From assembly GCA_964419055.1 (NCBI GenBank), contig CAYQNU010000002.1, positions 186,001 to 250,000 on the forward strand: a stretch of DNA of 64,000 nucleotides, in the 5' to 3' direction. Below the pieces are notes generated by a model. The model was not told the DNA's origin. It saw only the letters and a list, made by a program, of their open reading frames with translations, and searched no databases. This document shows, piece by piece, positions 1 to 10,216 of this stretch; positions within the stretch are counted from its first letter, which is position 1, and each line of letters opens with the position of its first letter. The position numbers and the translations under genes were made by a program. This DNA is from CAYQNU01 sp964419055. Lineage in GTDB: Bacteria; Bacteroidota; Bacteroidia; Flavobacteriales_D; Parvicellaceae.

Positions 1-815
1 TTAACCCAAAACCAATCGTAAGTTTTATCAGTATCAATAATCAGGGATGTTCAGAATTATGCGTAAACTTTACTAATAATTCTTCTGTTGCATCTGGTTC
101 CATTGATGAATGGTTTTGGAATTTTGGTGACGGCAATTTAAGTCAATTGGCAAATACATCTAACTGTTATTCAAACACTCTTCCTCAAGATGTATTCTAT
201 ACCGTAAGCTTAACAGGAATTACAGACCAAGGTTGTCAAAGCACCTTAATTCAACCCAACTTTGTTACTGTTTTTGGCCAACCAGTAGCAGACTTTGAGG
301 CAGACAAATACATTACTTCATTGTATCAAACCAATATTAATTTTACCAATACTTCGTTATTAAGTGAAAGTTACGATTGGAATTTTTATGATATGGATTC
401 ATCTAACCTAGAAAATCCTAGTCATATATTTCCATTTGGCGATAGTGGTGTGTACACCGTATGTTTAAATATTGCTTCCATAAACGGTTGTTTGGACAGT
501 ACATGTAAAGACATTACCATTACTGGCGCACCTAATTTATACATTCCCAATTCGTTTACACCAAATGGAGATGGAGATAATGAATTTTTTGTTCCATACA
601 TTTCTGGATTGTTAGAGCGGGAATTCACCTTTATGATTTTTGATCGTTGGGGGACAAAAATATACGAATCCACCTCTCCAACAGGTATCAGTTGGGATGG
701 AACCTATCAAGGAATTCCAGCACCTATAGACACTTATACTTGGAGAATTAAAGGACTCAATCAATACGATTTATCAGAAATTAATAAAATTGGCCACATT
801 AATTTGATTCGATAA
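1..815 (+). CDS. PKD-type surface protein with gliding-motility C-terminal domain (5' partial)
   Basis: The reading frame is open from position 3 with no start codon, so the gene begins before the window. The visible part has PKD-like modules: one with the typical WNFGDG core near the left edge and a second, degenerate one around WNFYDMDSS. It ends with the gliding-motility-associated CHU_C domain (IPNSFTPNGDGDNE, FDRWG, WDGTYQG), the type B sorting signal of type IX secretion substrates. The protein is therefore probably exported across the outer membrane and surface-attached or secreted. Only the C-terminal part is seen, so total size and any catalytic domain are unknown. The next gene converges on it with an 11-base gap. 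Confidence 0.88.
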   Translation, partial: NPKPIVSFISINNQGCSELCVNFTNNSSVASGSIDEWFWNFGDGNLSQLANTSNCYSNTLPQDVFYTVSLTGITDQGCQSTLIQPNFVTVFGQPVADFEADKYITSLYQTNINFTNTSLLSESYDWNFYDMDSSNLENPSHIFPFGDSGVYTVCLNIASINGCLDSTCKDITITGAPNLYIPNSFTPNGDGDNEFFVPYISGLLEREFTFMIFDRWGTKIYESTSPTGISWDGTYQGIPAPIDTYTWRIKGLNQYDLSEINKIGHINLIR

Positions 816-826
816 TTGCTGACTAC

Positions 827-1267
827 TTATTTTTGAATAATTTCAATGCTTTCGAATTTAACCTTTTTTGTGCGCTTTTGGATAGGGTTCAAAACTTTAG
901 GTAAGCAATCCTTATTATGAAAAATTTCTATATGAATGGAATCATTTTCTTGAAACATAGACAGGTCTATTTCAAATGCACTTGCAAAATTTAAATCCAA
1001 TTCTTTGTCATTTACAAATACGGTTGTTACACAAAATGGTAAAGTATCAATTGATGAAAACGGATTTTGTATGTACAGATTTTCACCTGAATATTTAATA
1101 TCATAAACTAAACGAGGTAATTTGTCATTGTTATTAATTGAATCTGATGTGCTATCGGAAATGGACAGATTCTTGGATGCACATTTATAATCGTTATTAT
1201 TTGAAGGTACTATTTTACATGCCGTTTGACTCAAAAAAATTAAATTGAACAATACAGCATTTTTCAT
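827..1267 (-). CDS. hypothetical lipoprotein
   Basis: Family not recognised. This is a 146-residue protein with a short hydrophobic N-terminus ending in QTAC, which resembles a lipobox with Cys17, so it is probably a lipoprotein of the envelope. The middle is rich in Ser, Asp and Asn, as in a flexible linker. The rest has alternating hydrophobic residues suggesting a beta-sandwich. It lies 16 bases downstream of the serine hydrolase on the same strand, so the two may be co-transcribed. Function is unknown. Confidence 0.6.
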   Translation of the reverse strand: MKNAVLFNLIFLSQTACKIVPSNNNDYKCASKNLSISDSTSDSINNNDKLPRLVYDIKYSGENLYIQNPFSSIDTLPFCVTTVFVNDKELDLNFASAFEIDLSMFQENDSIHIEIFHNKDCLPKVLNPIQKRTKKVKFESIEIIQK

Positions 1268-1283
1268 TTCAAAAAGAATTCGT

Positions 1284-2618
1284 TTATTTCACAGCGGCAA
1301 CAATCTCTTTAACGAGTGTATTGTAATCGGGTTGTTGAAATCTAGATACAGCCATCCTCACAATTACCAATTGTTTACTAGGAATAATAAAAATTCGTTG
1401 TCCTTGAAATCCATCGGCAAAAAACATATCCTTGGGTGCATCAGGATACTCCTTAGGTGTTGGTAACCAAAATTGGGCAGCATAACTGTTGTCACTTCCA
1501 TTTGAGGGTTCAGAAGAAAATTTGACCCAATCTTCACTAAATAATTGATCTTCACCTACTCTTCCTTTATTCAAATATAATTGTCCAAAAGATGCCCAAT
1601 CACGAGCTGTAGCCCAAGCGTATGAGGACGCAACAAAATTTCCAGCTGCATCGGTTTCTAATCTAAAAGTGGGAGCTCCAATTCTATTAAACAATCGTTG
1701 ATAAGGAAATTTAAAATATTCTTCATACGTTTCAAAACGTGTGCGTAAATATCCTGACAATAAATTGGACGATCCAGATGAATATTCAAAATGTTCACCA
1801 CGTTTACCTTCTATTCCTTGCGATTTAACAAAATCAACCATATTACCCTCTTTATACAACATAAGAGTAACACCCGATAAATTAGCATAATTTTCTTCCC
1901 AATCAATACCACTATTCATTTGCAAAAGTTGCTTTAAAGTGATTTCTCTTTTATCGTCCGACCATTCTGGAAAAAGTGTTTTAGCCTCCAACGAAGCTAC
2001 CACACTGTCTTGGATAGCTACTCCTACTAACGCACTGAAAACGCTTTTGGCCATTGACCAGCCTAAATGTAGGCTACTGGTATCAAAACCTTCTGCATAT
2101 TGCTCCCCTATCAACTGACCTTTATATAATACAACGACAGCTCTCGTCCCAAAAGGTTCATTAGGCACGGGTTCTTCAAACTGTTTGTTTAAAGTAGCTT
2201 TTAGTTTTTCATAATCAACATCTGCACAGGTATCATTCACTACAATTGATGATGGAATTTTTGAATCTGTAATAACCTCAGGAATATTTTTCATAAAGGC
2301 TTCTACCTCATCCTCTTCAAGCAAAGCACAGCCTTTTTGAGGATGAAAATAAGCCGTTTTCTCTCCCAATCCAAGTAAGGTTGCGGTTACTTTTTGAGCC
2401 TTATAATCTACCGTAACAGAAGCGTATTTAATGTAACTAAAATTCAATTCCTGATCCTTAGTAGTTTTTTCATCCCTTCCAGCTAAAAAAACGCACGAAC
2501 ACATGTTTTTTGCCGCATAACCAGTAATTACCGCAAAACGATTGTAGACATAGAATAATCCAAAGCCAAGACCTCCAAGTAGGAGTAACCATATTATTTT
2601 TTTCTTGTGCTTTTTCAT
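1284..2618 (-). CDS. beta-lactamase-family serine hydrolase (class C / PBP-like)
   Basis: The protein has 444 residues with one N-terminal membrane segment (about residues 8-28), so it is membrane-anchored with its catalytic domain in the periplasm. The SxxK motif is visible as S188-M-A-K191. Downstream are the YSSGS segment and the GFQGQ stretch in the place of the third active-site motif. This is the class C beta-lactamase/esterase EstB/DD-peptidase superfamily (Pfam Beta-lactamase). Such enzymes act as esterases, peptidases or amidases, and the sequence does not show which. There is no sign that it is a true resistance enzyme. The ATG start gives a standard Lys-rich cytoplasmic tip followed by the membrane helix. 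Confidence 0.85.
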   Translation of the reverse strand: MKKHKKKIIWLLLLGGLGFGLFYVYNRFAVITGYAAKNMCSCVFLAGRDEKTTKDQELNFSYIKYASVTVDYKAQKVTATLLGLGEKTAYFHPQKGCALLEEDEVEAFMKNIPEVITDSKIPSSIVVNDTCADVDYEKLKATLNKQFEEPVPNEPFGTRAVVVLYKGQLIGEQYAEGFDTSSLHLGWSMAKSVFSALVGVAIQDSVVASLEAKTLFPEWSDDKREITLKQLLQMNSGIDWEENYANLSGVTLMLYKEGNMVDFVKSQGIEGKRGEHFEYSSGSSNLLSGYLRTRFETYEEYFKFPYQRLFNRIGAPTFRLETDAAGNFVASSYAWATARDWASFGQLYLNKGRVGEDQLFSEDWVKFSSEPSNGSDNSYAAQFWLPTPKEYPDAPKDMFFADGFQGQRIFIIPSKQLVIVRMAVSRFQQPDYNTLVKEIVAAVK

Positions 2619-2763
2619 TCTTATTATTATGCCTTAAGCATTTTCAAAGCTACTATTTTTTATCAATTGAGCTACTTTTTTTTAATTCTTTAACGAATAT
2701 TAACCTCTATAACTCTTCAGAATTATAGAATTTCCATTAAAGAATAAAAAAATAATCGAAAAA

Positions 2764-4902
2764 TTATAAATGTTCCTGAATGTAATTCAACATTTTAGTC
2801 ATCAGGTGTACGCGATCTTTTCCATACACATTGTGAGCATGCATAGGATAAGGGAAAAAGTCAATTTGAACTCCTTTTTCAACACATTCCTTTACGAATG
2901 CATAATTGTGTTGCATTACTACTACGTCATCAGCAGTTCCATGTACCATCATCAACTTTCCTTTAAGCTGAGAAACATATCTCAACGTACTTGATTTTTC
3001 ATAACCTTTGGGATTTTCACTCGGTGTATCCATATAGCGTTCACCATACATTATCTCATACCATTTCCAATCGATTACCGGACCACCTGCTACGCCTACT
3101 TTAAAAACATCGGGTTGACGTAACATCAAAGAGGTAGTCATAAAACCTCCAAAACTCCAACCGTGTACTCCTAATCTTTTAGTATCCACGAAAGGGAGCG
3201 TTCTTAAATAATCAACTCCTATCATTTGGTCTTCTATTTCTACTTCCCCCAATTGTCGATGAATAACGCTTTCAAATTTATAACCTCGATTAGCACTTCC
3301 ACGATTATCTAACGTAAAAATAATATAACCTTGTTCGGCCAAATAATGCATCCATAAACGAGCACCTCCAAGCCAATTGTTGGTTACTAATTGAGCGTGA
3401 GGACCACCGTATACATAAACTAAAACAGGATATTTTTTTCTAGAATCGAAGTTGCTCGGTTTTATCATACTGGCATGAAGTAAAGTGCCATCATTTGATT
3501 TCAAATCAATAAATTCAAAAGTACCTACACTTCTATTAGCCAAAGGATTGGGTGCATCTAATAATAAAATCGAACCTTTTGACTTGGTTCCAATACCGTA
3601 TATTTCAATTTTTCTAGGTGTTTCTATATTCGACCACGAATCGATCGCATACAAACTATTTGAAGAAAATTGAAGTTTATGTGTGCCTTTTGATTTTGTT
3701 AGTTGCGTGGTCTTTTTAGTAGCTATTTCTACCATATAATAATGGTTCTCTCGTGCATCAGTTCCAGTGGCTTCTACAAGAACCGATTTATTATCGGCCG
3801 TAAAACCAACGATATCATTTACAGGAAAAGCAAAATCAGTAACGGTTCCCATTAATTTACCAGAAATATTATACCAATAGGCATTCATAAAACCATTGCG
3901 TTCACTTAACCACAAAAATTGATCATTAGTGCCAGGAATAAAATAAGCAGGATGCTCAGGTTCCACCCATTCTGTGGCGGTTTCTTGAAACAAGGTTTTG
4001 ATAAACTTTCCTGTTGCAGCATCATATTGGTTGAACCACATATGGTTTTGTTCTCTATTTATCTCTGCTAAAAAAATATATTTTTCATTTGGACTCCAAG
4101 TCAAATTGGTTAAATAATGGTCTAATGGTAATCCTGTTTCTAAAAAAACCACCGAATTGGTAGCCAAATTAAATACACCAACTTTGGCTTGTTCACTTGT
4201 TTGACCAGCCATTGGATATTTAATGGAACGTAAACTACCAGGAGTGGTAGTAATATCCAATAATGGATAATCAGCCACTTGAGTTTCATCTTTTTGATAA
4301 AAACCTAATAAATTGCCATTGGGAGACCAATAAATTCCGTGGGTAATTCCAAACTCACTTCGATGAATGGTTTGCCCTGTTACAATATTTTTATCTTTAG
4401 ATTCAAAAACCGGGATTTTTTCATTTTTCTCAGTGGCAATGTATAAATTATTCTCAATTGTGTAAGCCATTACATTTTTTGACGCCAAATAATCATTGTT
4501 TTGAGCCACATCTGGAAAACTTAAAACTTTACTTGATGAACTTTTAGTGGTGTTATACACATGTACCGTATTACCTTGAAAATAATAAAATTGCGTTGCA
4601 TCTTTCCACTGAATATTTGGTATTCGTTTAAGATTTTCATTATACGCTTTTAAATTATCTAACGTAATGTACGTGATTTTTGCCTTCGAATTGGGTATTC
4701 CTGATTTAATAATGATGGAATCACCTTGAATGAATGAATAATTGGTTGTCCCCTTTTGCCATTGCAAATTGCGCAAATTTTTAGGGTATAGACCTTTAGA
4801 AAAACCCAATTCAGCATCCTCAATGGTTAAAGGAGCCTTGGTTTGAGCCGAAACGATTGTATTAATCACTAAAAACAATCCAAAGAATACTATTTTTTTC
4901 AT
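2764..4902 (-). CDS. S9 family prolyl oligopeptidase, DPP-IV type
   Basis: The 712 residues begin with a signal peptide ending near VSAQ, then an N-terminal beta-propeller (DPPIV_N, about residues 90-430), then the alpha/beta hydrolase domain. The nucleophile lies in GWSFGG with Ser583. The acid is in the GTADD segment and the histidine in HAHNVYG near the C-terminus, giving a complete Ser-Asp-His triad. Enzymes of this family remove Xaa-Pro dipeptides from peptides in the periplasm. The length is usual for bacterial DPP-IV. The gene stands alone on the minus strand, with AT-rich spacers on both sides. Confidence 0.93.
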   Translation of the reverse strand: MKKIVFFGLFLVINTIVSAQTKAPLTIEDAELGFSKGLYPKNLRNLQWQKGTTNYSFIQGDSIIIKSGIPNSKAKITYITLDNLKAYNENLKRIPNIQWKDATQFYYFQGNTVHVYNTTKSSSSKVLSFPDVAQNNDYLASKNVMAYTIENNLYIATEKNEKIPVFESKDKNIVTGQTIHRSEFGITHGIYWSPNGNLLGFYQKDETQVADYPLLDITTTPGSLRSIKYPMAGQTSEQAKVGVFNLATNSVVFLETGLPLDHYLTNLTWSPNEKYIFLAEINREQNHMWFNQYDAATGKFIKTLFQETATEWVEPEHPAYFIPGTNDQFLWLSERNGFMNAYWYNISGKLMGTVTDFAFPVNDIVGFTADNKSVLVEATGTDARENHYYMVEIATKKTTQLTKSKGTHKLQFSSNSLYAIDSWSNIETPRKIEIYGIGTKSKGSILLLDAPNPLANRSVGTFEFIDLKSNDGTLLHASMIKPSNFDSRKKYPVLVYVYGGPHAQLVTNNWLGGARLWMHYLAEQGYIIFTLDNRGSANRGYKFESVIHRQLGEVEIEDQMIGVDYLRTLPFVDTKRLGVHGWSFGGFMTTSLMLRQPDVFKVGVAGGPVIDWKWYEIMYGERYMDTPSENPKGYEKSSTLRYVSQLKGKLMMVHGTADDVVVMQHNYAFVKECVEKGVQIDFFPYPMHAHNVYGKDRVHLMTKMLNYIQEHL

Positions 4903-5026
4903 TTTAATCTTTTTTTAAGCAAAATATAAATGCTGAAGTGAATCCATTATACATGTATTCAGAAAGTCACCATAAACACATTAATGGCACTATAAGAAGT
5001 TACAAAACCTTAACGAAAGAGCAACT

Positions 5027-6724
5027 CTATACCTCTTCGGTTTTATTAATTAATTTAAGTTTAGCTTTAAGTGACTCAATTTCTGACTTTCCTTTTTCGA
5101 TGCTTTTTAAAACCCCATCTAACATTGGATTAGCCGATTTACTTTTACTGAAAAAACCTAAGTTATTTTCATAATTAGCTATTTCCTTGGTAATTTCATT
5201 GATTCTATTTCTAATTTTCTCTTTTTCTTGAGTGATAAAACGAGCCGGATTAGAACTTTCTTTCAATTGATCAATTCGGGCTTCAAAAAGCATTTTTTCT
5301 TTCTCATTCTGATTCATTTTTAAATTATCATAATGAGTATTAAGAGCTGTTTTATAAGCATTATAAACTTCATCTTTATCTTTCATCGGTACATTTCCGA
5401 TTTCGGTAAATGCTTTTGAAAAATCTTTTAATGCAGTTACATTTGCTATATTGTCATCACCAGGAACAAACGATTTAATGGCTTCAATTAATTCAAGTTT
5501 CTTCTTTAAATTATCGACTTGTTCGCCTTCCATACCCTTAAAAAAGGCATCTTTTTTGGCAAAAAACTCATCACACTTAGATCGAAATTCCTTCCACAAT
5601 TTATCATCAGAACGACCCGAAAAACCAATTTTCTTCCACTCGTTTTGAACATTTATTAAACGTTGAGTAGACCCTTTCCAATCTTCAGGATTGATTAACT
5701 CAGAAATACTATCAATAAGTGCCTGTTTTGCTTTTTTATGTTCAGCAAAAACATCATTTTGGGCTTTAAAATACTCTGTTTTTTTAGCAAAAAATTCATT
5801 AAAATGACTTCTAAATTCTTTCCACACCAAATCATTGTCTTCTTTAGGCGCAAATCCAACTTTTTTCCATTTATCCATCAATTCATTCAATTGATTCGAA
5901 ACTTTTTCCCACTCTTTGAAAGAGGTCGGAACGTTGGTAACAATTTGTGAGGCTTCCTCAATTAATTGTTTCTTTTTAGATAAATTTTCCTGCTGCTCTA
6001 TCTTCAACCCCTCATAGTAAGCTCTTATCTTATCATATAAAGCTTTTATTTTTTCCCAATATTGATTTTTTAACTCTTCCCAATATTGATTAGGCGTAGG
6101 TCCAACTTCTTCCCATTCATTTTGAAGTTTTTTGACCGCTTTTTCTAGGTTTTTAATATTGGTTTCTTCCAATAATTTCCCTAATTCAAAAACAATTTGA
6201 TTTTTTAAAGAATAGTTGCGTTTTAAATCGTGATCTTTTAATTCTTTATAAATATTTACATTATAATTGAAGGTATCATTAAACCCACTAAAGGTTTTTT
6301 GCATCTCCTCAAAATGCTCTCTTGGAATATTCCCTATAGCATTCCATTCTTCTCTAATAGCTTTAATTTTGGTAAATAACACTCCAATATTTTCCTCATT
6401 TTCAAGAATATCTTTGAAATTTTTAAGGATATCCTTTTTCTTTTGAAGGTTTATTTTTTCTTCTTCTGCTTTCTTTTCTTTAACTTCTGCCAATTTAATT
6501 TTAACGGATTGAAGAGTTTCCGAAATTTTCCTATTTAATTCTTCATTGGCTTCATCCACCTCAATAACTGCTTCCAAATCCAACTGTTTTTCTTGTAGAG
6601 CTTTTTGCTCTTCATTATAAAGTGCGAAAAATTCTTGATTTAATTCTCTGTACAATCCTTTTTGCTCTTCAATATTTTCAGCATTTAATAAGGCTTGTAA
6701 TTTTTCTAAAATCTCTTGTTTCAT
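5027..6724 (-). CDS. DUF349 repeat protein
   Basis: This 565-residue, highly charged protein has no signal peptide and long coiled-coil stretches. It carries repeated DUF349 modules, recognisable by recurring segments such as EWKKIGF, WKEFRSHFNEFFAKK and WKEFRSKCDEFFAKK. At least four or five copies occur between about residues 120 and 440. DUF349 proteins are common in Bacteroidota and Actinobacteria and their biochemical role is not firmly established. It is probably cytoplasmic. A TATCTTTG-type -7 box lies about 32 bases upstream of the ATG. Confidence 0.88.
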   Translation of the reverse strand: MKQEILEKLQALLNAENIEEQKGLYRELNQEFFALYNEEQKALQEKQLDLEAVIEVDEANEELNRKISETLQSVKIKLAEVKEKKAEEEKINLQKKKDILKNFKDILENEENIGVLFTKIKAIREEWNAIGNIPREHFEEMQKTFSGFNDTFNYNVNIYKELKDHDLKRNYSLKNQIVFELGKLLEETNIKNLEKAVKKLQNEWEEVGPTPNQYWEELKNQYWEKIKALYDKIRAYYEGLKIEQQENLSKKKQLIEEASQIVTNVPTSFKEWEKVSNQLNELMDKWKKVGFAPKEDNDLVWKEFRSHFNEFFAKKTEYFKAQNDVFAEHKKAKQALIDSISELINPEDWKGSTQRLINVQNEWKKIGFSGRSDDKLWKEFRSKCDEFFAKKDAFFKGMEGEQVDNLKKKLELIEAIKSFVPGDDNIANVTALKDFSKAFTEIGNVPMKDKDEVYNAYKTALNTHYDNLKMNQNEKEKMLFEARIDQLKESSNPARFITQEKEKIRNRINEITKEIANYENNLGFFSKSKSANPMLDGVLKSIEKGKSEIESLKAKLKLINKTEEV

Positions 6725-6755
6725 TATTACTAGAAGGCTTTTTTTGTTTAAGGTT

Positions 6756-6763
6756 CAAAGATA
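6756..6763 (-). promoter_or_regulatory. -7 box (TATCTTTG) of the DUF349 gene
   Basis: On the minus strand the octamer TATCTTTG matches the Bacteroidota -7 consensus TAnnTTTG. It sits upstream of the ATG of the DUF349 gene at a suitable distance. I see no good TTTG -33 partner at 19-21 bases, so only half the promoter is supported. Confidence 0.5.
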
Positions 6764-6840
6764 ATCATTCTTTAGAAATGAACATTTTATTTTTTTCTAA
6801 AGGAAACAATTAAAACGGAATTTTACCCAAAAGAACTTTT

Positions 6841-8409
6841 TTAGTCTACCATAAATACTCTCACATATTGGTAAGAAACATAGTCACTTTTAGGTTTTTG
6901 AACATCATATGGTGGTCCTTGCACTATGGTCCGCTCCTCTACAATATTCAACTTTAATGGATTAATCCCCTTTTTATATAACTCATATTCCAAAATTCTT
7001 TTCAATTCTTTAATGCGTTGATAAGCCAAAACATCGTTATTTCGATGCTCAACACTGGGAATTTTACTAGAGGAACCTTCCAAAATAATATTAGCATATC
7101 CATGTGTTTCTATTTGATAAATTAGTTGGTCTAAAAAGGCTATAAAATGTGGAGTATTTGATGGAATCCATTCATTTTCTGAGCTAAAATTGTGTTCAAA
7201 TGAACCATGTAAATTGGGTTTTGCTAAGGAACTGTCTTTCGATACAAAATAGGGAATGATTTTTACATATTGAAAATTATAATAATATTGAGGAAAATAA
7301 AACCGCTCACTGTATTTTGGCCCAGTGATTACATTTTTATAGGATATGAGTTCATTTATGTTGGTATCTTTAAAAGAGGCTTCCAACTTTTTTTTAGTCC
7401 TTTGTTGACGTTTATTAACTACATAGGAATTGTCTAAATTTGTTGCGCTCGGAGCATGCGAAGCACTGTTGAAAACCAAAAATCGGATGGAGGAAGTAGA
7501 ATCAATTTTTTCCTTTAATTCGGTAATAAAGTGATTATACTCTACAGCATTGCTGTCCAAATCGTTCATTCCTCCTTTAAAATATTGAATATATACAGGT
7601 AAGTTTTGTATGATTTGATTTTTATTTTGTGAAACACTTTTTAGCATGTCTTTTTCAATATCTTTTGCAGTTTCGATAATAGAAAGCTGAATGTACGAAT
7701 CATCTGAAGATAGCTCTACAACTGGATTTTCAAATATAATTTTCATCTCAGGGATTCCTTCATTCTGTAAATCAGCAGTTACTTTTTTGTAAATGACTTT
7801 CAAAACTTTTTCAAAGGCATATTTTACCTCTGGATTATAAATTGTTATCAAGAGATTGACCTTACCATCAAACAAAGCCGTTTTTGTTGCCTGCTTAATA
7901 AACTTTTTATAATCGGAAGTTGATGAATTAAAGCTCTCTAAATGCTCTTTTTGTTGGTAATAATACGCCACATTTTTTTCTTGTTGTTCAGAGATTCGCT
8001 TGAGCTGGCTGATTTCATTTTGTGTTATCACAATTGCAGTAAGATTGAGATAGAAAATTTGTTCGTTTAAAAACTCATCAACAAAAGTTACAGTTAATGA
8101 TTTAGTTGTTTTTTTTTCACTCCCCTTTGGATCAAAAAAAGCAGTTAAAAACAATGTATCTTTTGGTAATACAATGCGATCTGGCACTTCCAAAACTGTA
8201 CAACCACAAGAAGTGGTAGAACCTACAAAATAAAACTCACGATGTGTAGGATTTACAATCATAAATTCAGCGGTAAGTAACCCATTATTATCAAAAACAA
8301 CTTCAAAATCATGAATGATTTTATTAATAATCAATTCATTCGAATTACGCTGTCCCCAACAAAAAGAACCCACCAATATTAAAAAAATAGTAAGGGAAAA
8401 TTTTTGCAT
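6841..8409 (-). CDS. DUF1573 protein with OmpA-like C-terminal region
   Basis: The protein has 522 residues with a signal peptide ending near CWGQ. Residues about 25-125 form a DUF1573 Ig-like domain with the characteristic TTSCGCT motif. The C-terminal part (about 385-500) resembles an OmpA-type peptidoglycan-binding domain: an ILEGSSS strand, then an RNNDVLAYQRIKELKRIL helix. It is probably periplasmic. Its start is one base after the stop of the DUF819 gene, which implies tight translational coupling. The middle is not recognised. The OmpA assignment is inferred from pattern only and is less certain than DUF1573. Confidence 0.78.
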   Translation of the reverse strand: MQKFSLTIFLILVGSFCWGQRNSNELIINKIIHDFEVVFDNNGLLTAEFMIVNPTHREFYFVGSTTSCGCTVLEVPDRIVLPKDTLFLTAFFDPKGSEKKTTKSLTVTFVDEFLNEQIFYLNLTAIVITQNEISQLKRISEQQEKNVAYYYQQKEHLESFNSSTSDYKKFIKQATKTALFDGKVNLLITIYNPEVKYAFEKVLKVIYKKVTADLQNEGIPEMKIIFENPVVELSSDDSYIQLSIIETAKDIEKDMLKSVSQNKNQIIQNLPVYIQYFKGGMNDLDSNAVEYNHFITELKEKIDSTSSIRFLVFNSASHAPSATNLDNSYVVNKRQQRTKKKLEASFKDTNINELISYKNVITGPKYSERFYFPQYYYNFQYVKIIPYFVSKDSSLAKPNLHGSFEHNFSSENEWIPSNTPHFIAFLDQLIYQIETHGYANIILEGSSSKIPSVEHRNNDVLAYQRIKELKRILEYELYKKGINPLKLNIVEERTIVQGPPYDVQKPKSDYVSYQYVRVFMVD

Positions 8410-8410
8410 A

Positions 8411-9763
8411 TTAAAAACTAATCAAACTCATCAATTTAGCGCTAATAATTGCCCCATAAGTACCCAAAGCATAACCCAAAACAGCCAAAATTGCACCTAC
8501 CGATGCTAAAGAAGGATCAAATGCTGAAGCCACAACAGGAGCTGAAGCTGCACCACCAATATTTGCCTTTGAACCTACTGCCACAAAAAAGAAAGGCGCT
8601 TTAATTATTTTTGCAACTACAATCATAATTAAAACATGGATAATCATCCAAACACCCCCTAAAATCAATAAAATAGGCACTTTGGTAATTTCCATTAAAT
8701 TCATTTGCATACCAATTGTGGCTACTAATATATAAATAAAAACGCTACCCATTTTTGAAGCTCCTGCACCTTCATAATTTCGGGCTTTGGTAAAAGAAAG
8801 CACTAAACCAACCGTTGTGGCAATAACAACTAACCATAAAAACTTACTACTTAACGGAAAATCTTTTCCATATAAGGGCGTAAAAAAGTCGGATAAAATG
8901 GCCCCTAAAAAATGAGATAAAGCTACACCTCCAAAAGTCAATCCTATAAGCACCATCCAATCAGTAGTATTGGGCACACGGGCAATGGAGAGTTGGTAAT
9001 TTTTCACACGTTCTTTCAAATTTTCTACACTACTACTGTCGGCTTTCAACCATTTATCTATTTTCTTATGAATTCCTGCTCCATACAACAATACCGCCAT
9101 CCAAATATTGGCAACGACAATATCTACAATTACCATTTGAGTAAATAAATTCTTTGGATATTCATACGTCTCTAGCATAGCGTTTTGATTGGCTCCTCCT
9201 CCTATCCAACTTCCTGCTATAGTTGATAAACCTTTCCAAGTAGCGGCATCTCCTGAATAAACAAAAGAATCTGGACTAAAATATCCAACAATTAAAAAAG
9301 CAATTGGACCTCCAATGATTACCCCCACTGTTCCAGTTAAAAACATAATTAATGCTTTACTTCCTATTTTCTTTAAAGCACCAAAATCAATACTTAAAGT
9401 CATCAAAAGTAAACTTGCAGGGAGTAAATAATTTTTTGCCATACCATACAATCCCGATACATCTTTTGAAATAATTCCTAACGTATTTAAGATTGCGGGT
9501 AACAAGTAGCACAACAAAAGTGCTGGGAAAATCATATAAAACTTCTTAAAGGACTTATGCGAACTGGTATAAAAAACTAACCCTAAAATTAAAGCAAACA
9601 ATCCAAAAACAATGGTGTCATCTTTTATAATTGGTTCAAGATTAATACTCTCTTCAACAATTTCTTGATTTGTTGATATAGGGGCTGAAGTAATAACTTC
9701 TTGAGAATTACCCATTATGGAGAAAAAGAAACTGAAAAAAATAACCAATAGTGACGTTTTCAT
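8411..9763 (-). CDS. DUF819 family multi-pass membrane protein
   Basis: The 450 residues include a hydrophobic N-terminus (a cleavable signal ending near NSQ, or a first helix) and about ten further membrane helices. The glycine-rich segments GGGANQNA and SKANIGGAASAPVVASAF are the signature of the DUF819 (YjcL-like) family, uncharacterised transporters of the inner membrane. The last helix ends almost at the stop codon, one base before the DUF1573 protein, so the two genes form a coupled pair. The substrate is unknown. Confidence 0.87.
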   Translation of the reverse strand: MKTSLLVIFFSFFFSIMGNSQEVITSAPISTNQEIVEESINLEPIIKDDTIVFGLFALILGLVFYTSSHKSFKKFYMIFPALLLCYLLPAILNTLGIISKDVSGLYGMAKNYLLPASLLLMTLSIDFGALKKIGSKALIMFLTGTVGVIIGGPIAFLIVGYFSPDSFVYSGDAATWKGLSTIAGSWIGGGANQNAMLETYEYPKNLFTQMVIVDIVVANIWMAVLLYGAGIHKKIDKWLKADSSSVENLKERVKNYQLSIARVPNTTDWMVLIGLTFGGVALSHFLGAILSDFFTPLYGKDFPLSSKFLWLVVIATTVGLVLSFTKARNYEGAGASKMGSVFIYILVATIGMQMNLMEITKVPILLILGGVWMIIHVLIMIVVAKIIKAPFFFVAVGSKANIGGAASAPVVASAFDPSLASVGAILAVLGYALGTYGAIISAKLMSLISF

Positions 9764-9845
9764 ACACGCTTATTTTAAAGTAACAACTGATCCATCATTA
9801 TTTAGAACAGCATTAAAGCCTCAAAGATAAAGCAAAAAATGTATT

Positions 9846-10211
9846 AACCTGAGTTCGTGATAAAATTCAGTTCAAAACGCATATAAAAAAACAGTTTCGA
9901 CTAAAAAACAAGAAGGAATAACGGGTTATACCGCATCAAAGTAGTTTTTAGTTAATTACTTCCCTTTTTGATGCGAGTATAACTGAAACTAATGAATTTA
10001 TTCATCAAAAACCTTCAAAGTTTCAGTATATTTAAATTGTTTTTTAGGAAGAAAATGACTTTTAGATGCGGATAAATGGCCTACTTTACATAAAAATCAA
10101 TTATTCTGCGTTGAACTCGTTGTGATTTAGCCCGCTAAAACCCAACAAATTAGCCTTTTCTAATTATTTTTTAAATAATTTGAACAAGAATCCTTATCCC
10201 GAATTCAGGTT
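9846..10211. mobile_element. MITE-like element, copy 1 (366 bp, no ORF)
   Basis: This non-coding block recurs in the same orientation at 18988-19352. Its ends are imperfect terminal inverted repeats: the left end reads AACCTGAGTTCGTGATAA and the complement of the right end reads AACCTGAATTCGGGATAA, followed on both sides by a TTCAAA block. Inside are further inverted repeats: 9925-9940 pairs with 9967-9983, and 9983-9990 pairs with 10019-10026. It lies between the divergently placed DUF819 start and the sigma-factor stop, five bases before the latter. No transposase is encoded, so it would be non-autonomous. A target-site duplication is not clear. Confidence 0.72.
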
Positions 10212-10216
10212 ATAAA

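Noticed and set aside
1284..2618. Beta-lactamase resistance gene
   Set aside because: Only the general SxxK serine hydrolase fold is supported; the membrane anchor and diverged third motif point to a peptidase or esterase.
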